Part shown: piece after piece, positions 44,684 to 54,077 of the stretch
Layout of the letters: every line of letters begins with the position of its first letter
Numbering within the stretch: position 1 is the stretch's first letter
Origin: Mesorhizobium sp. YC-39
GTDB lineage: Bacteria > Pseudomonadota > Alphaproteobacteria > Rhizobiales > Rhizobiaceae
NCBI RefSeq assembly: GCF_025753795.1
Contig: NZ_JAOWPS010000012.1
Location: forward strand, 28,231 to 92,230
DNA length: 64,000 bases
Reading direction: 5' to 3'
Made by a program: the position numbers and the translations under genes
The notes under the pieces: model-generated
What the model was told of the DNA's origin: nothing
Seen by the model: only the letters and a program-made list of their open reading frames with translations
Database searches by the model: none

Positions 44684-45490
44684 TTACGGAGTGCCCTGCG
44701 GCGCCATGGCCGGACCCTCTTTGAGAAGGGCCACCGCGCGCGTCCATCCGGCAGAGGCACCTTTGATCTTTACTGGAAAGCAGGTAATCGTAAAGCCCTT
44801 GGCCGGAAGCTGGTCGAGGTTGGTCAGTTTTTCGAGGTGGCAATAACCGATCTCGGTTCCCGCCTTGTGTCCTTCCCAGATGATGCTGGCGTCGCCGGTT
44901 TCAGCGTAACGTTTGGCGGTGAAGGGAAAGGGGGCATCCCAGCTCCATGCGTCCGTGCCGGTCACGCGCACGCCGCGTGAGGTCAGGAAAAGCGTGGCCT
45001 CGCGGCCCATGCCGCATCCCTTGCCCAGATAGGCCGGGCTGCCATAAGCGGCTGCGGCCGAAGTGTTGACCAGCACAATTTCCAGCGGGCTCAACGTGTG
45101 GTCTATGCGGGCAAGCTCGGCCTCAACGTCGGCGGCGGTCACCACATAACCGTCTGGCAGATGACGGAAGTCCAGCTTCACACCCGGCTGCATACACCAG
45201 TCCAGTGGTACTTCGTCGATGGTCATTGCCCGTTCTCCACCGTTCATGGTGGGGTGATAGTGCCATGGCGCATCGAGGTGGGTGCCGTTGTGCGTGTTGA
45301 CCTTGCACTCTTCCACTGCCCAGCCATAGCCACCGGGCAGCTGATCCACGCCGAGTCCGGGAAAGAACTTCACCATGCCTTCAGCGCTTTCGCGATGCCC
45401 GATATAAGTGATCGCGGGGCGGATCGGCAGCGGGTCCGCTGGCGTTTCATTGTCGAGAGCGATGGAGAGATCGATGATACGGCGGGTCAT
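44684..45490 (-). CDS. Cyclase-family metal-dependent hydrolase (kynurenine formamidase-like fold)
   Basis: A 268-residue protein with the cyclase/KynB signature NTHNGTHLDAPWHYHP (metal-binding HxGTHxDxPxH). Other blocks: ITYIGHRESAEG and GTDAWSWDAPF. Such enzymes hydrolyse amide or ester bonds in aromatic or isatin/formamide substrates; the substrate here is unknown. ATG 45490 is preferred over 45505 because GAGGAA lies just before it. Upstream is a 30-codon scrap that resembles the end of a fumarylacetoacetate-hydrolase-family gene (GDVVKLTADGLGTLPNQV, about 45517-45600). Confidence 0.8.
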   Translation of the reverse strand: MTRRIIDLSIALDNETPADPLPIRPAITYIGHRESAEGMVKFFPGLGVDQLPGGYGWAVEECKVNTHNGTHLDAPWHYHPTMNGGERAMTIDEVPLDWCMQPGVKLDFRHLPDGYVVTAADVEAELARIDHTLSPLEIVLVNTSAAAAYGSPAYLGKGCGMGREATLFLTSRGVRVTGTDAWSWDAPFPFTAKRYAETGDASIIWEGHKAGTEIGYCHLEKLTNLDQLPAKGFTITCFPVKIKGASAGWTRAVALLKEGPAMAPQGTP

Positions 45491-45695
45491 GGAGTTCCTC
45501 CTCAATAATCATTCGAATGTCCGGCGAAGAACCTGGTTGGGCAGGGTGCCGAGACCGTCAGCGGTCAGTTTCACCACGTCACCGGATTGGCTTCGGGGAC
45601 TGGTACGGGTTATTGATCGGTATAGACATTCCGCAGACCGTTGGTCCAGATGATCACCAAGACTGTTCAGTCACTATCCGGCCGGGGATTGGCGC

Positions 45696-46770
45696 TTGGC
45701 ACCTTGTTGCCGCTTCCCTGATGCCCACTTTGATCCCTCGGACATATCTGACGCAACGGGTGCCGGCGGTTGCTTCGCCTTGGGCTTTGGGTTGGGTGTC
45801 GCGGGGCGTTGGCTCTGGCGATATCTCGAAATTCCAGAAGTCCGGCCCTCAAGGCGTTTCGTAACCCGGCGCGTGGCAAATGTGGTCGGCTTCGGCATTG
45901 CAGCCCTCGTGGTCGGGTCGCTTGCAAGCGACGATCTGCTCCGTGCCGTGTTCCGCATTCTGGATTCGTCGTGAAGCAAACTCGATGCACTACTCGAGCT
46001 TGACCGGCCTCAGCCCGTCGATAGCGACAAGACCGGTAGTACGGCCCCGTTGGTGAAATGGGATCAACTCGGCCGAGCCGGCCGCGAGTTCCTCGCAGGA
46101 ACCGGTTCGCTTGTATGTTGGCCTGGGCGCCACCGCCGATCCTCAAGCCCGTGCGAAGCTTGCCCTGGATGAGCTGAAACGCGTTGGCGGCTTCAATTGC
46201 GCTTCGCTCATTATCATAATGCCGACTCGTACGGGCTGGATCGACCCCGCCTCAATGGAAGCCTTAGAATACCTTTGCCACGGTGACGTCGCCAGCGTTG
46301 CGGTCCAGTATTCCTACCTGAGCAGCCCGCTGTCGCTTCTAGTGCAACCGGAGTACGGCGCCGAAACGGCGCGCGCCCTCTACACGGAGATCTATGGCTA
46401 CTGGACGAGCTTGCCCAAAGGTTCGCGTCCTGAACTCTATCTGCACGGGCTTAGCCTTGGCGCGATGAATTCGGAAAGATCGACGGGCCTGTTCGAGATC
46501 CTGGACGGCCCAATCAGCGGTGCGCTGTGGAGCGGACCGCCATTTGAAAGCCGGGCTGGCGTTCGATCAGCGACGCGCGAAATCAGGGAACGCCTCAATG
46601 GCTGCCCGTTCTTCGCAACAGCAACCTTGTCCGGCTCATGAAGCTGGACGGACCCGTGGTGGCTCGGAATACCCCATGGGGATCCATGGGGCCGTCTATC
46701 TTCAACTATGCCAGCGCTCCGATCGTCCTCTCCGACTATCGCGATGCTTACCGTACGCCGGACTGGATTG
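45696..46770 (+). pseudogene. Membrane-anchored alpha/beta-hydrolase (Abhydrolase_9 type), multiply frameshifted
   Basis: The N-terminal part (FVTRRVANVVGFGIAALVVG) is a membrane segment; then APLVKWDQLGRAGREFLAGT in another frame; then VGLGATADPQARAKLALDEL, CHGDVASVAVQYSYLSSPLS and PELYLHGLSLGAMNSERSTG with the nucleophile Ser elbow GLSLG, and GALWSGPPFES. The end continues after a further shift (FNYASAPIVLSDYRDAYRTP) and is cut by an IS6 tail. All catalytic blocks are recognisable but no frame covers them. Confidence 0.7.
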
Positions 46771-46779
46771 AAGGCGCCG

Positions 46780-46833
46780 CGCGGCTTCAATCCAGTCCAT
46801 CCCTGGCCGAGCAGTTCGAAATCCCCGCCGCCT
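46780..46833 (+). pseudogene. IS6 transposase C-terminal scrap
   Basis: The last residues read PSLAEQFEIPAA and a stop, the typical end of the IS6-family transposases in this window (compare PSLAEQFESLAAA at 19349). It sits on the 5' side of the peptide/asparagine-synthetase cassette. Confidence 0.55.
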
Positions 46834-46959
46834 GATTGACCGCGCATCGGGCCTCTCTGCGCTCCTATTCAGCCGTTGCAACAAAACCATCTTCCGCCGT
46901 CGTGGAAACGTAACAAAAGTTTCGCACGGCCCGCCCTGCCGCCGAGGTATGTACACATG

Positions 46960-47067
46960 CCGCCATCCCGGCGGCTTTCCAGATGGAGATTTGCCATGAA
47001 CAAACAGAACCTACCGCCATCCCGGCGGCTTACCAGATGGAAAGTCGCCATGAACGAACAGAACCTC
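46960..47067 (+). repeat. 54-bp in-frame tandem duplication covering a start site
   Basis: Unit 1 is 46960-47013 and unit 2 is 47014-47067. Each contains a small hairpin CCGCC-ATCCC-GGCGG, a purine-rich ribosome site and an ATG followed by AAC(A/G)AACAGAACCT. The 54-bp period equals 18 codons, so the two starts are in one frame. Confidence 0.8.
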
Positions 47068-47160
47068 GATCTTCCGATGAAGAAGTCCATCGCCGTCCAG
47101 GCGCTGCTACCGAAGGTCCGCCTGCCAGGCGACAGCGCGACCCTAATGTACTACCTCTAA
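46996..47160 (+). CDS. Short peptide, candidate RiPP precursor
   Basis: Two in-frame ATGs, at 46996 and 47050, each with its own GGAG/GGAAAG site, give peptides of 54 or 36 residues with the shared end KKSIAVQALLPKVRLPGDS-ATLMYYL. The gene stops 61 bp before an asparagine-synthetase homologue. Position, size and the polar leader (MNEQNLDLPMKK) suggest a ribosomally made precursor. No Gly1 plus Asp/Glu at positions 7-9 pattern typical of lasso cores is seen. Not a recognised family. Confidence 0.5.
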   Translation: MNKQNLPPSRRLTRWKVAMNEQNLDLPMKKSIAVQALLPKVRLPGDSATLMYYL

Positions 47161-47221
47161 GCGCCGCTTCAAGGCCGCCCCTTCCGGACGGTACTATTTT
47201 GGGGGAACGACAGTAACGACC

Positions 47222-48787
47222 GTGTTGAAGGCGGAAATCAGGCTACAGGATCTGAGAGGCAGCGTGTTGCTACGCGCGGGCCGAGTGGAATTCGGCGGGA
47301 GCTGGATCGAGGCTTTTGAGCATCCAGCGTTGGAAATGGTGCTGGTCACAACCGACGGCCGATGGTTCGCCGTTGTACGTGAGCGAGCAACCGGAGTGAC
47401 CACACCGGCGCCAGCCCAGGCCGTCGGTTTCGACGCCTATGTCGAGCTCTACCAGGAATGTGTGGCCTGGCCGCTGGACTATGTGATGGTCGAAGTGGTG
47501 AAAGAAGAATGCCGGATGCGCATTCGCGCCGGCGTTCTGGGGTCTGCGCCGATCTACTTTCGAGCCCAGGACGATGCGGTACTATTGTCATGGGATTTTG
47601 CCGACTTCCTGGGTGTGCCATTCGCGCTCGATGCCGAAATCGCAGCGCATTACCTGACGCTCGGCACCTTCTACTCGGCGCGGCAAATCTGCGCCGGCGT
47701 CACCATGCTGACGGAACGCGCTTCGATCTACGTTGCTCCCAGAATGGCAAGGTACTGCTATCCGGAAGCCGTGGAAGTGGTCGGGCCCACGGAAGCGCAG
47801 AGCGCATTCGATCCTGACCACGGATTCCGCCAGCTGTTGCATGAGGTCATGGCCATGAGGCCGATCAAAGCAGGCCGGGCTGCAATTGAGCTGAGTGGCG
47901 GAATGGACTCGGCGGCAGTCGCAGCCGCAGCGCGTCACACGATGGGCAGGCAGTCCAGCAAAGGCATCCTACTGGATGGCCAGCACCGGCATGCCCAGGT
48001 CGAAAGGCGCAACGCGATCATCGCGCTGCTTGAGCTGCGGGATAGCACCGTGAACATGTCCGATTTCCTGCCCTGCCTCGATCTGCGGCCAGACGCTCGG
48101 CCGAAGGAGCACCCGTTGAGCGAGTTCTACCTGGAAGCCTTCGAGGCGATTTGGGCCGATGCGCGAAGCGAAGGCGCGCAGTACGTGCTGACGGGGATAG
48201 GCGGCGATGAACTGTTCCCGCTGTTCGCCGGCGAAATGGCCCACACCCGCGTGGCGAGCGAGACGATGATCGCCGAAGTCGGTTCCTACGCCGAAAGCAT
48301 TCTTACACCACGCGCCCTAACGGCAGCACGCTCGATGCGGTTGTTCGATGCGCCCACGAGCCTGGTTTCCATGCCGACGCTACTGGCGCATGTGTGCAGA
48401 GCTCCGTACCTGCTGCGGCGTGGGTTGTGGCCAATCAATCCGCTGAGTGATCCGCGGCTGATGGAATACTGCCACACGCTCCCACTGGCGGCCCGGTTCC
48501 AGCGAACGACAATGCGCAACTACCTGAATTTGAGCCTAAATGCTGGCATATTCCCCTGCAACTACGCAAAGGAGACTTTCGCTCGTGTTCTTCCGGAATT
48601 GATCGCCCAAGAGGCTGACCGTATTGCGTCGCAGCTGAAAGACTGCGCGCTCGCGGATTTCGGCCTGGTCGATCAACGGGCGGTACTGGACCTGTTGGCG
48701 GAGGTCACGGCAACCCGCGCGGAAGCGCCCTGCGCGCCGCTGGCTTTCTTCCTGTGGCTGGAACGATTTGTGCGGCAGGCGACGTGA
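47222..48787 (+). CDS. Asparagine-synthetase homologue (lasso-cyclase/amidotransferase-like)
   Basis: A 521-residue protein. The C-terminal half is an ATP-pyrophosphatase domain: PP-loop ELSGGMDSAAVA (S225-S230) and LTGIGGDELFP (from T324). The N-terminal half resembles the glutamine amidotransferase fold but lacks an N-terminal catalytic Cys (it begins LKAEIRLQDL), so it should use ATP to activate a carboxylate without releasing ammonia from Gln. McjC-type lasso cyclases are built like this. GTG 47222 has GGGGGAA upstream. It overlaps the kinase gene by 4 bp. No McjB-type protease or transporter gene is adjacent. Confidence 0.75.
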   Translation: MLKAEIRLQDLRGSVLLRAGRVEFGGSWIEAFEHPALEMVLVTTDGRWFAVVRERATGVTTPAPAQAVGFDAYVELYQECVAWPLDYVMVEVVKEECRMRIRAGVLGSAPIYFRAQDDAVLLSWDFADFLGVPFALDAEIAAHYLTLGTFYSARQICAGVTMLTERASIYVAPRMARYCYPEAVEVVGPTEAQSAFDPDHGFRQLLHEVMAMRPIKAGRAAIELSGGMDSAAVAAAARHTMGRQSSKGILLDGQHRHAQVERRNAIIALLELRDSTVNMSDFLPCLDLRPDARPKEHPLSEFYLEAFEAIWADARSEGAQYVLTGIGGDELFPLFAGEMAHTRVASETMIAEVGSYAESILTPRALTAARSMRLFDAPTSLVSMPTLLAHVCRAPYLLRRGLWPINPLSDPRLMEYCHTLPLAARFQRTTMRNYLNLSLNAGIFPCNYAKETFARVLPELIAQEADRIASQLKDCALADFGLVDQRAVLDLLAEVTATRAEAPCAPLAFFLWLERFVRQAT

Positions 48788-49746
48788 CGGTGGCGACGGA
48801 CGATAGGGCAACAGTGGAACCGGTCGTTGCCGCCTCTTTGGAGGCGGATTACCGCCTTTCGGCCGAGGTCCGCACGGTTGCCCGTGGCGTCAATTGGACG
48901 CTTGCTGTAGGGCCGGAGGGAGCGCCAGTGGCCTATGTTCGCCTGTACCGGCCCGAAGGTCGGCTGGAAGCCGAGATAGCGGCCGAGCTTGCGGTGCTCG
49001 ATGCGGTAGTGGCCACTGACCGATTGGACGTGGCGAGGGCGGTGGCTAATCAGAAGGGGCGCTTGCTAACGCAGTTGCAGGTACCAGGGTTCGGCACCCG
49101 GCCAATGGCCGTGTTTCAGGTGGCGGCGGGCCGGCCAATGCGCGAGCGACCCGACGATCTGCGGGCCGCGGGCGCGGCGCTGGCCGACCTGCATGGTCAG
49201 ACGCAGCTGGCCGCGCGCGCGCTCCAACGCGAGCTGGTGTCCGAGGCGGAGGTTGATCGGACTATCGCCCAGATTGAGGACGGCTTCGCCGCTGAGCGCG
49301 CCAGGCTGGTGGCTGCGGTGGCCGATTTGCGGGGTCAAGGGGTGAGCCGGGCGGGTGGGCCTGCAGGGTTCTGCCACGGCGATTTCCGGATGGCCAACCT
49401 GCACAGGGCTGGCGATCAGATTGTGATGTTCGATTTCGACGATTGCGGCCTTGGTCCACAGCAGCTCGATCTGGCCACCATCGGCTGGTGGCTGGAACTG
49501 GCTGCGGGCGACAGCGCCGCCGAGTTGTGGCGAGCGTTCCTCGCTGGCTATGGCCAGGCGGAAGGCGACGCCGAGCTGGGCAATTCCCTGCGGTGGCTTG
49601 TGGTAGTCCAGCACCTGCGGTCACTGCGTTTCTTACAGGACTACTGCCAGTTAGATGCCGAAACCTGGGCTGATGCCTTGGACAGCGCCGCCGGTATGGT
49701 CGAGCGGGCTGCCAGCGGTTCCTTACGCTTCTTGGCGGGCGCGTGA
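48784..49746 (+). CDS. APH-fold phosphotransferase
   Basis: A 320-residue protein of the aminoglycoside-phosphotransferase/choline-kinase fold. Catalytic loop FCHGDFRMANLH with H198 and D200, then the metal-binding Asp in MFDFDDCGLGP (D217). The N-lobe (VNWTLAVGPEGAPVAYVRLY) carries the Lys-like strand. It starts at GTG 48784 overlapping the previous stop (GTGA), so it is made with the asparagine-synthetase homologue. Kinases of this fold phosphorylate small molecules or, in some RiPP pathways, peptides. Substrate unknown. Confidence 0.75.
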   Translation: MTVATDDRATVEPVVAASLEADYRLSAEVRTVARGVNWTLAVGPEGAPVAYVRLYRPEGRLEAEIAAELAVLDAVVATDRLDVARAVANQKGRLLTQLQVPGFGTRPMAVFQVAAGRPMRERPDDLRAAGAALADLHGQTQLAARALQRELVSEAEVDRTIAQIEDGFAAERARLVAAVADLRGQGVSRAGGPAGFCHGDFRMANLHRAGDQIVMFDFDDCGLGPQQLDLATIGWWLELAAGDSAAELWRAFLAGYGQAEGDAELGNSLRWLVVVQHLRSLRFLQDYCQLDAETWADALDSAAGMVERAASGSLRFLAGA

Positions 49747-49855
49747 TAACCATCTTCGACGCTAGGCTGTCGGACGTGCCGTGGTGGAAGCACTGATCCG
49801 GTACCAGGGGTCGGCTTCCCTGGAGTGGCTGCAGGCGGTCGTGGATGCCCGCTAG

Positions 49856-50057
49856 CCATCTGTCGTTTCGAAAACGGGAACGAAACATGCAAGACCACCG
49901 ATCGCCGGGAGCGTTGCAACGTTTCGCCTCCAGCACTCAGCTACCGGCAACTGCTTTTCAGTTCCGTCCCGCCGCCGTGCTGCACATACAGTTCGCTACC
50001 ATCGCCTCGAGGCTTTCGATTCCTGGAAAATTGCGGCCTGCGTCGCCTGAAAACTAA
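49856..50057 (+). pseudogene. IS6 transposase C-terminal relic
   Basis: A frame reading RKRERNMQDHRSPGALQRFA and following degenerate residues matches the end of IS6 transposases (RERxMQxFRSPGxxQRF). It flanks the cassette at 46996-49746 on its 3' side. The rest of 49747-50192 shows no gene. Confidence 0.6.
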
Positions 50058-50192
50058 GACGCCTCAAGGCTTCTCACGCAGAGGGAACTTACCGTGACAA
50101 CACCCTCAAGCGTCGTAAGCTGACGGTGAAAAAACCGCTGTTCGCGCTTAAGCCTGAAGCGCCTCTTAGGTCGGGACCTGCTTTTCCACTAT

Positions 50193-51503
50193 CTACTCCT
50201 CGCGGAAAGCCCTCTGTACTTGATCGGAAAGAGGCTTAACCAGATACGACAGCATGGTGCGATCAGCGGTTGGAAAGAAGACCTCCGAGGGCATGCCTGG
50301 AGCCAGCGTCAAGCCATTCAGCTTGGCGAGTTCCTCCTGTGGCAGCATGACACGCGCCGTGTAGAAACCCAGACCCGATCGCTCGTCGATGGTCAGATCG
50401 GCGGATATTCTGGTAAGCACGCCGGTGAGCTGCGGTGTAGTTTGCTGATTAAAGGCGGAAAGCCGTAGGACTGCCTTCTGGCCCGACGTGACCTGATCGA
50501 TGTCCTGGGGTGCGATGCGTGCCTCAACGGTGAGCTTGTCAGCGACAGGCACGATGAGCATGATTGGGTCTCCTGCGGAGAGGACGCCGCCGACCGTGTG
50601 GACGGCAAGCTGATGCACAATACCGTCCTGAGGGCTTCGGATATCCACGCGTTTTAGTTCGTCTTCGGCTGCGACCTTGCGCTCGACAAACTCGGAAATC
50701 CGTCCTTGGACCTCGCGGAGTTCAGCCGCTACTTGGCTGTGGAGGTCTTGGTCGATCTGGACGATCTGAAGCTCGATTTCCGCACAGCGTCCCTTCGCCT
50801 GTGCAATCGAAGCGGTCAGTTGGCCATGCTCACCTTCCAGCTTGATGGCATCGCGCTGAAGCGCGGTCATCCGCTGGATCGAGACGTATTTCTTCTCCCA
50901 GAGCTTACGAATGCCTTCGAGTTCCGTGCCGATCAGTTCGATTTCCTGCTGATCTGCGCCCTTTTGCTCGGTCAGGCCAGAAATCTCTTCGGCAAGCTGG
51001 GCGATGCGCTCCGTAAGCTGTGCCTTCTGGCCGATCCGCGCCCGCCGTCGGAATTCGAACAGCAATCGCTCTGCGGCCATGATGCGGGCGATGGCCGGAT
51101 CGTTTTCCCTTGATGCGAGCTGTTGTGGAAAGGTGATAGTCTCGCGCCCGTCCCGTTCTGCTTCGAGCCGGGCAAGGCGTGCCTCGAACTCATCAAGGCC
51201 CTTTGCGACGATTGCGAGATTGGTGCGGGCAAGCGTTGCGTCGAGGCGGACCAATACGTCGCCCGATTTTACGGCATCGCCTTCCCGGACGCGGATTTCG
51301 CCGACGACACCGCCGGTGGGGTGCTGCACCTTTTTTACGTTTGAATCAACTACAAGCGTTCCCGTTGCGATGACGGCGCCAGAAATTTCTGTGACGGCGG
51401 CAAGGCTTCCAACTCCGCCCACGAGCAGAATGCAGGTCGCGACACCCGCGAGCAGATAGCGCCGGATGGCATGTCCGGCCGTGGCATTCCGGTCCGCGAT
51501 CAT
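50193..51503 (-). CDS. prsE: Type I secretion membrane-fusion (adaptor) protein, PrsE/HlyD family
   Basis: A 436-residue adaptor: an N-terminal membrane helix (YLLAGVATCILLVGGVGSLA), barrel-sandwich halves (VGEIRVREGDAVKSGDVLVR and VDIRSPQDGIVHQLAV), and a long coiled-coil hairpin between (about residues 85-270). It ends with the HlyD beta-barrel (LTLAPGMPSEVFFPTADRTM). It links the ABC transporter to a TolC-type outer-membrane channel. Start overlaps the transporter stop by 4 bp (ATGA). The likely substrate is the RTX protein at 56310. No tolC is in the window. Confidence 0.88.
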   Translation of the reverse strand: MIADRNATAGHAIRRYLLAGVATCILLVGGVGSLAAVTEISGAVIATGTLVVDSNVKKVQHPTGGVVGEIRVREGDAVKSGDVLVRLDATLARTNLAIVAKGLDEFEARLARLEAERDGRETITFPQQLASRENDPAIARIMAAERLLFEFRRRARIGQKAQLTERIAQLAEEISGLTEQKGADQQEIELIGTELEGIRKLWEKKYVSIQRMTALQRDAIKLEGEHGQLTASIAQAKGRCAEIELQIVQIDQDLHSQVAAELREVQGRISEFVERKVAAEDELKRVDIRSPQDGIVHQLAVHTVGGVLSAGDPIMLIVPVADKLTVEARIAPQDIDQVTSGQKAVLRLSAFNQQTTPQLTGVLTRISADLTIDERSGLGFYTARVMLPQEELAKLNGLTLAPGMPSEVFFPTADRTMLSYLVKPLSDQVQRAFREE

Positions 51504-53260
51504 GCCCCAGCCTCTTCGGGTACCGAAACGACCTTCAGCGGCCCCCGCGTTTGGACCGGACGGGTAACCTTGTTCAGTACGTCGTTTTTCGGACCAAAAG
51601 CCTGAACGCGGCCATTCGCCATCACCAGAATCTGATCAAGGCTGACCAGGGCGCTCGGCCGATGCGCCACCACGATGGCGATGCCACCTCGGTTGCGAAT
51701 GCCTTGGATCGCCTCAGTCAATGCGGACTCGCCTTCGGCATCGAGATTTGAGTTCGGCTCGTCGAGAACAACGAGGAACGGGTCACCGTAGAGCGCGCGA
51801 GCCAATGCGACGCGTTGCCGTTGCCCGGCTGACAGCGCGGACCCCGCTTCGCCGATGCGGGTGTCGTATCCCTCAGGCAGATGAACGACTAGATCGTGGA
51901 CGCCGGCCGCCCTTGCCGCTGCCAGTATCTTTTCAGAGCTTGCTTGCGGATCGAAACGGGCAATGTTCTCGGCAATCGTCCCATCGAAGAGTTGGACGTC
52001 CTGCGGCAAATAGCCAACGTGGTTCCCGAGATCTTCCGGCCCCCACTGATCGAGCGTTGCGCCATCGAGCCTGACGGTGCCACGAACTGGCATCCAAATG
52101 CCGGCGATGGCTCGCGCAAGAGAGGATTTGCCGGAAGCGCTTGGCCCGATGATCCCAAGGCCAGCGCCTTTGATCAAAGCAAGGCTCGCATCCTGCACGA
52201 CCACACGGCGCTCGCCGGGCGGGGAGACGCTCACACCCACGACAGACAGGGAAGCTGCGGGTGCGGGCAGGACTACAGTGGTCTGCATCTCCGGAAGCAA
52301 CCCCAGAAGTCTCGCCAGGCGGCTCCAGCTCTGACGCGCCGACACAAAGCCCTTCCAATGCGCGATCGCCAGTTCGATCGGCGCAAGCGCTCTACTCATC
52401 ATGATCGAACTGGCGATCATGATGCCGCCGGTCGCCTCCTGTTGGATGACGAGCCTGGCGCCGATGGCCAGCATGCCGGATTGCAGCACCATACGCAGAA
52501 TCTTTGAAATCGTGCCCAGCGTTCCGGCCACGTCACTCGCCTTGGACTGTGCGTTCAGATATGCGGTATTGGCGACAGACCAGCGCTGGGCAATGCGCGA
52601 TCTGAAGCCCATCGCCTGGAGTACCTCGACATTTTTCCGCGAGGCTTCAGCGAGAGCATTACGTACTGCCGCATAGGTGCTGGCCGTTTTTGTCGGCTCC
52701 CTTGTCCACATCTCCGCCAGCATGGTCAGCGCGAAAAGGGCAACTGCACCGCCGAGCGCCGTCACCCCAATCCAGAAATGAAACAGAAAACAGAGTCCGA
52801 TATAGAGCGGCATCCAGGGAAGGTCGAAAAAAGCGGTCGGTCCGGCACTCGACAGAAACGATCTCACCTGGTCGAGGTCGCGCAGGGATTGAAGGCCGTC
52901 GCCATCAAGTTTGGTCCGAAGCGGCAAACGCATCAGGGCCAAGTAGACTTGATTGCTAAGCCGGGCGTCGAGCGCCAAGCCGATGCGCACCAGCAGGCGC
53001 GACCGGATTAGCTCAAGAGCACCTTGGAACGCGTACAGCATGCCGGCCAACAACGCCAGCCCGACCAGCGTCGGCATACTGCGCCCCGGGATCACGCGGT
53101 CGTAGACCTGTAACATGAAAAACGAGCCGGTCAGCGCCAGGATATTGACGACACCGCTCATCAAGCCAATGCCGGCGAAGGCCAGCTGGAACGACGCTAA
53201 AACCGTTGCGAGGGTAAATCGCGGCGGATCGCCTGGGAGGGAACGCGCAGGTGAAGTCAC
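51500..53260 (-). CDS. prsD: Type I secretion ABC transporter (permease-ATPase), PrsD/PrtD family
   Basis: A 586-residue half-transporter fusing a six-helix membrane domain (about 20-310) and an ATPase: Walker A GPSASGKSS at about 370, signature LSAGQRQRVALARAL and Walker B VVLDEPNSNLD. There is no C39 peptidase domain at the N-terminus, so it is not a processor of double-glycine leaders. It exports unprocessed substrates with C-terminal signals such as RTX proteins. First gene of a two-gene operon with the adaptor. Confidence 0.9.
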   Translation of the reverse strand: MTSPARSLPGDPPRFTLATVLASFQLAFAGIGLMSGVVNILALTGSFFMLQVYDRVIPGRSMPTLVGLALLAGMLYAFQGALELIRSRLLVRIGLALDARLSNQVYLALMRLPLRTKLDGDGLQSLRDLDQVRSFLSSAGPTAFFDLPWMPLYIGLCFLFHFWIGVTALGGAVALFALTMLAEMWTREPTKTASTYAAVRNALAEASRKNVEVLQAMGFRSRIAQRWSVANTAYLNAQSKASDVAGTLGTISKILRMVLQSGMLAIGARLVIQQEATGGIMIASSIMMSRALAPIELAIAHWKGFVSARQSWSRLARLLGLLPEMQTTVVLPAPAASLSVVGVSVSPPGERRVVVQDASLALIKGAGLGIIGPSASGKSSLARAIAGIWMPVRGTVRLDGATLDQWGPEDLGNHVGYLPQDVQLFDGTIAENIARFDPQASSEKILAAARAAGVHDLVVHLPEGYDTRIGEAGSALSAGQRQRVALARALYGDPFLVVLDEPNSNLDAEGESALTEAIQGIRNRGGIAIVVAHRPSALVSLDQILVMANGRVQAFGPKNDVLNKVTRPVQTRGPLKVVSVPEEAGA

Positions 53261-53324
53261 GTCGCAGTCCTTTCAGAATTCACACCACACCCTGCGTGGC
53301 GTAGCCGCACCGCTATGGGCCGCT

Positions 53325-54077
53325 TTAGTTGTGGCCCAGGATGAATCGCCGATTGGGTGAACGGATCGGCCGCGCATTCAACGGGTAGAGCGTCGTAAAG
53401 CGCTTGATGTCCGCCGCGTCCACCTCGACCGGTTCCATGGCCACCATCCACTCGACGCTCTCGGTGCAGGGCGGTGTCGTCAATGATCCCTCATAGATCC
53501 AGTAGCTGAGCGAAACCGGCAGAAGCCCGTTGGGATCGACCTCGTCGACTGCTATCTCCTTGCCTGGCCGCACGGGAAAGGCCGCAGCAAGGCGGGCAAA
53601 ATTGGCATTATTCGCGCCTGGCGTCAGAAAGACGCTGAGCACACCCAGAGTATCGCTCTGTGTGTCTTTATGTACGAAATGCGCTTCCATCGGGAAGCTC
53701 TTGCCCGCCACGTGATGCTCGCTCGGCGCATGGAAATGGAACTGTACCAGTTCGTAGACGCGATCCCTGCAGGCCAACGTGCTGCCTTCCGGCATATTGA
53801 TTTGAATGGTATGGCCGTTGTTCACCATTCCGCCGCTGCCCTTGTGCCAACCGATGACGATGCGCGGAATATCCGCCTTGACCGCGCCGGCGATATCGAT
53901 CGGTGACTGCTGCGTGCCCGCCGAGCAGACAAAATTCTCCTTATCCAGATCGGCCCAGTGCTCCGGTCCGACCGAGCCCGCATATCCCCAATGGGTGCTC
54001 GCCGGGCGTGCGGCCTGGGCGTAGATCGGGCATGCGCTCAGCGCAAGGAACCCTTTGATCAGATCCCGACGATGCAT
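53325..54077 (-). CDS. Periplasmic alpha-carbonic anhydrase
   Basis: A 250-residue alpha-class enzyme. A signal peptide with an arginine pair (MHRRDLIKGFLALSACPIYA) directs export. Zinc ligands H114 and H116 in VQFHFHAPSEHH and H133 in MEAHFVHKD; SLTTPPCTE near the end is the alpha-CA signature. It hydrates CO2 in the periplasm. A homologue (msi040) in the Mesorhizobium loti symbiosis island is expressed in nodules under NifA; here no RpoN site was found upstream, where an IS5 relic lies 100 bp away. Confidence 0.92.
   Translation of the reverse strand: MHRRDLIKGFLALSACPIYAQAARPASTHWGYAGSVGPEHWADLDKENFVCSAGTQQSPIDIAGAVKADIPRIVIGWHKGSGGMVNNGHTIQINMPEGSTLACRDRVYELVQFHFHAPSEHHVAGKSFPMEAHFVHKDTQSDTLGVLSVFLTPGANNANFARLAAAFPVRPGKEIAVDEVDPNGLLPVSLSYWIYEGSLTTPPCTESVEWMVAMEPVEVDAADIKRFTTLYPLNARPIRSPNRRFILGHN

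Noticed and set aside
45690..45720. TTGGCACCTTGTTGCC as an RpoN promoter
   Set aside because: GG/GC spacing is nine bases, one short, and it leads into a broken hydrolase gene.
46996..47160. Classical lasso peptide precursor
   Set aside because: No Thr at -2 before Gly1 with an acidic residue at ring position 7-9, and no McjB-type protease gene beside it.
51500..53260. Exporter of the double-glycine peptide at 61611
   Set aside because: The ABC protein lacks an N-terminal C39 peptidase domain and fits PrtD/PrsD exporters of RTX proteins.
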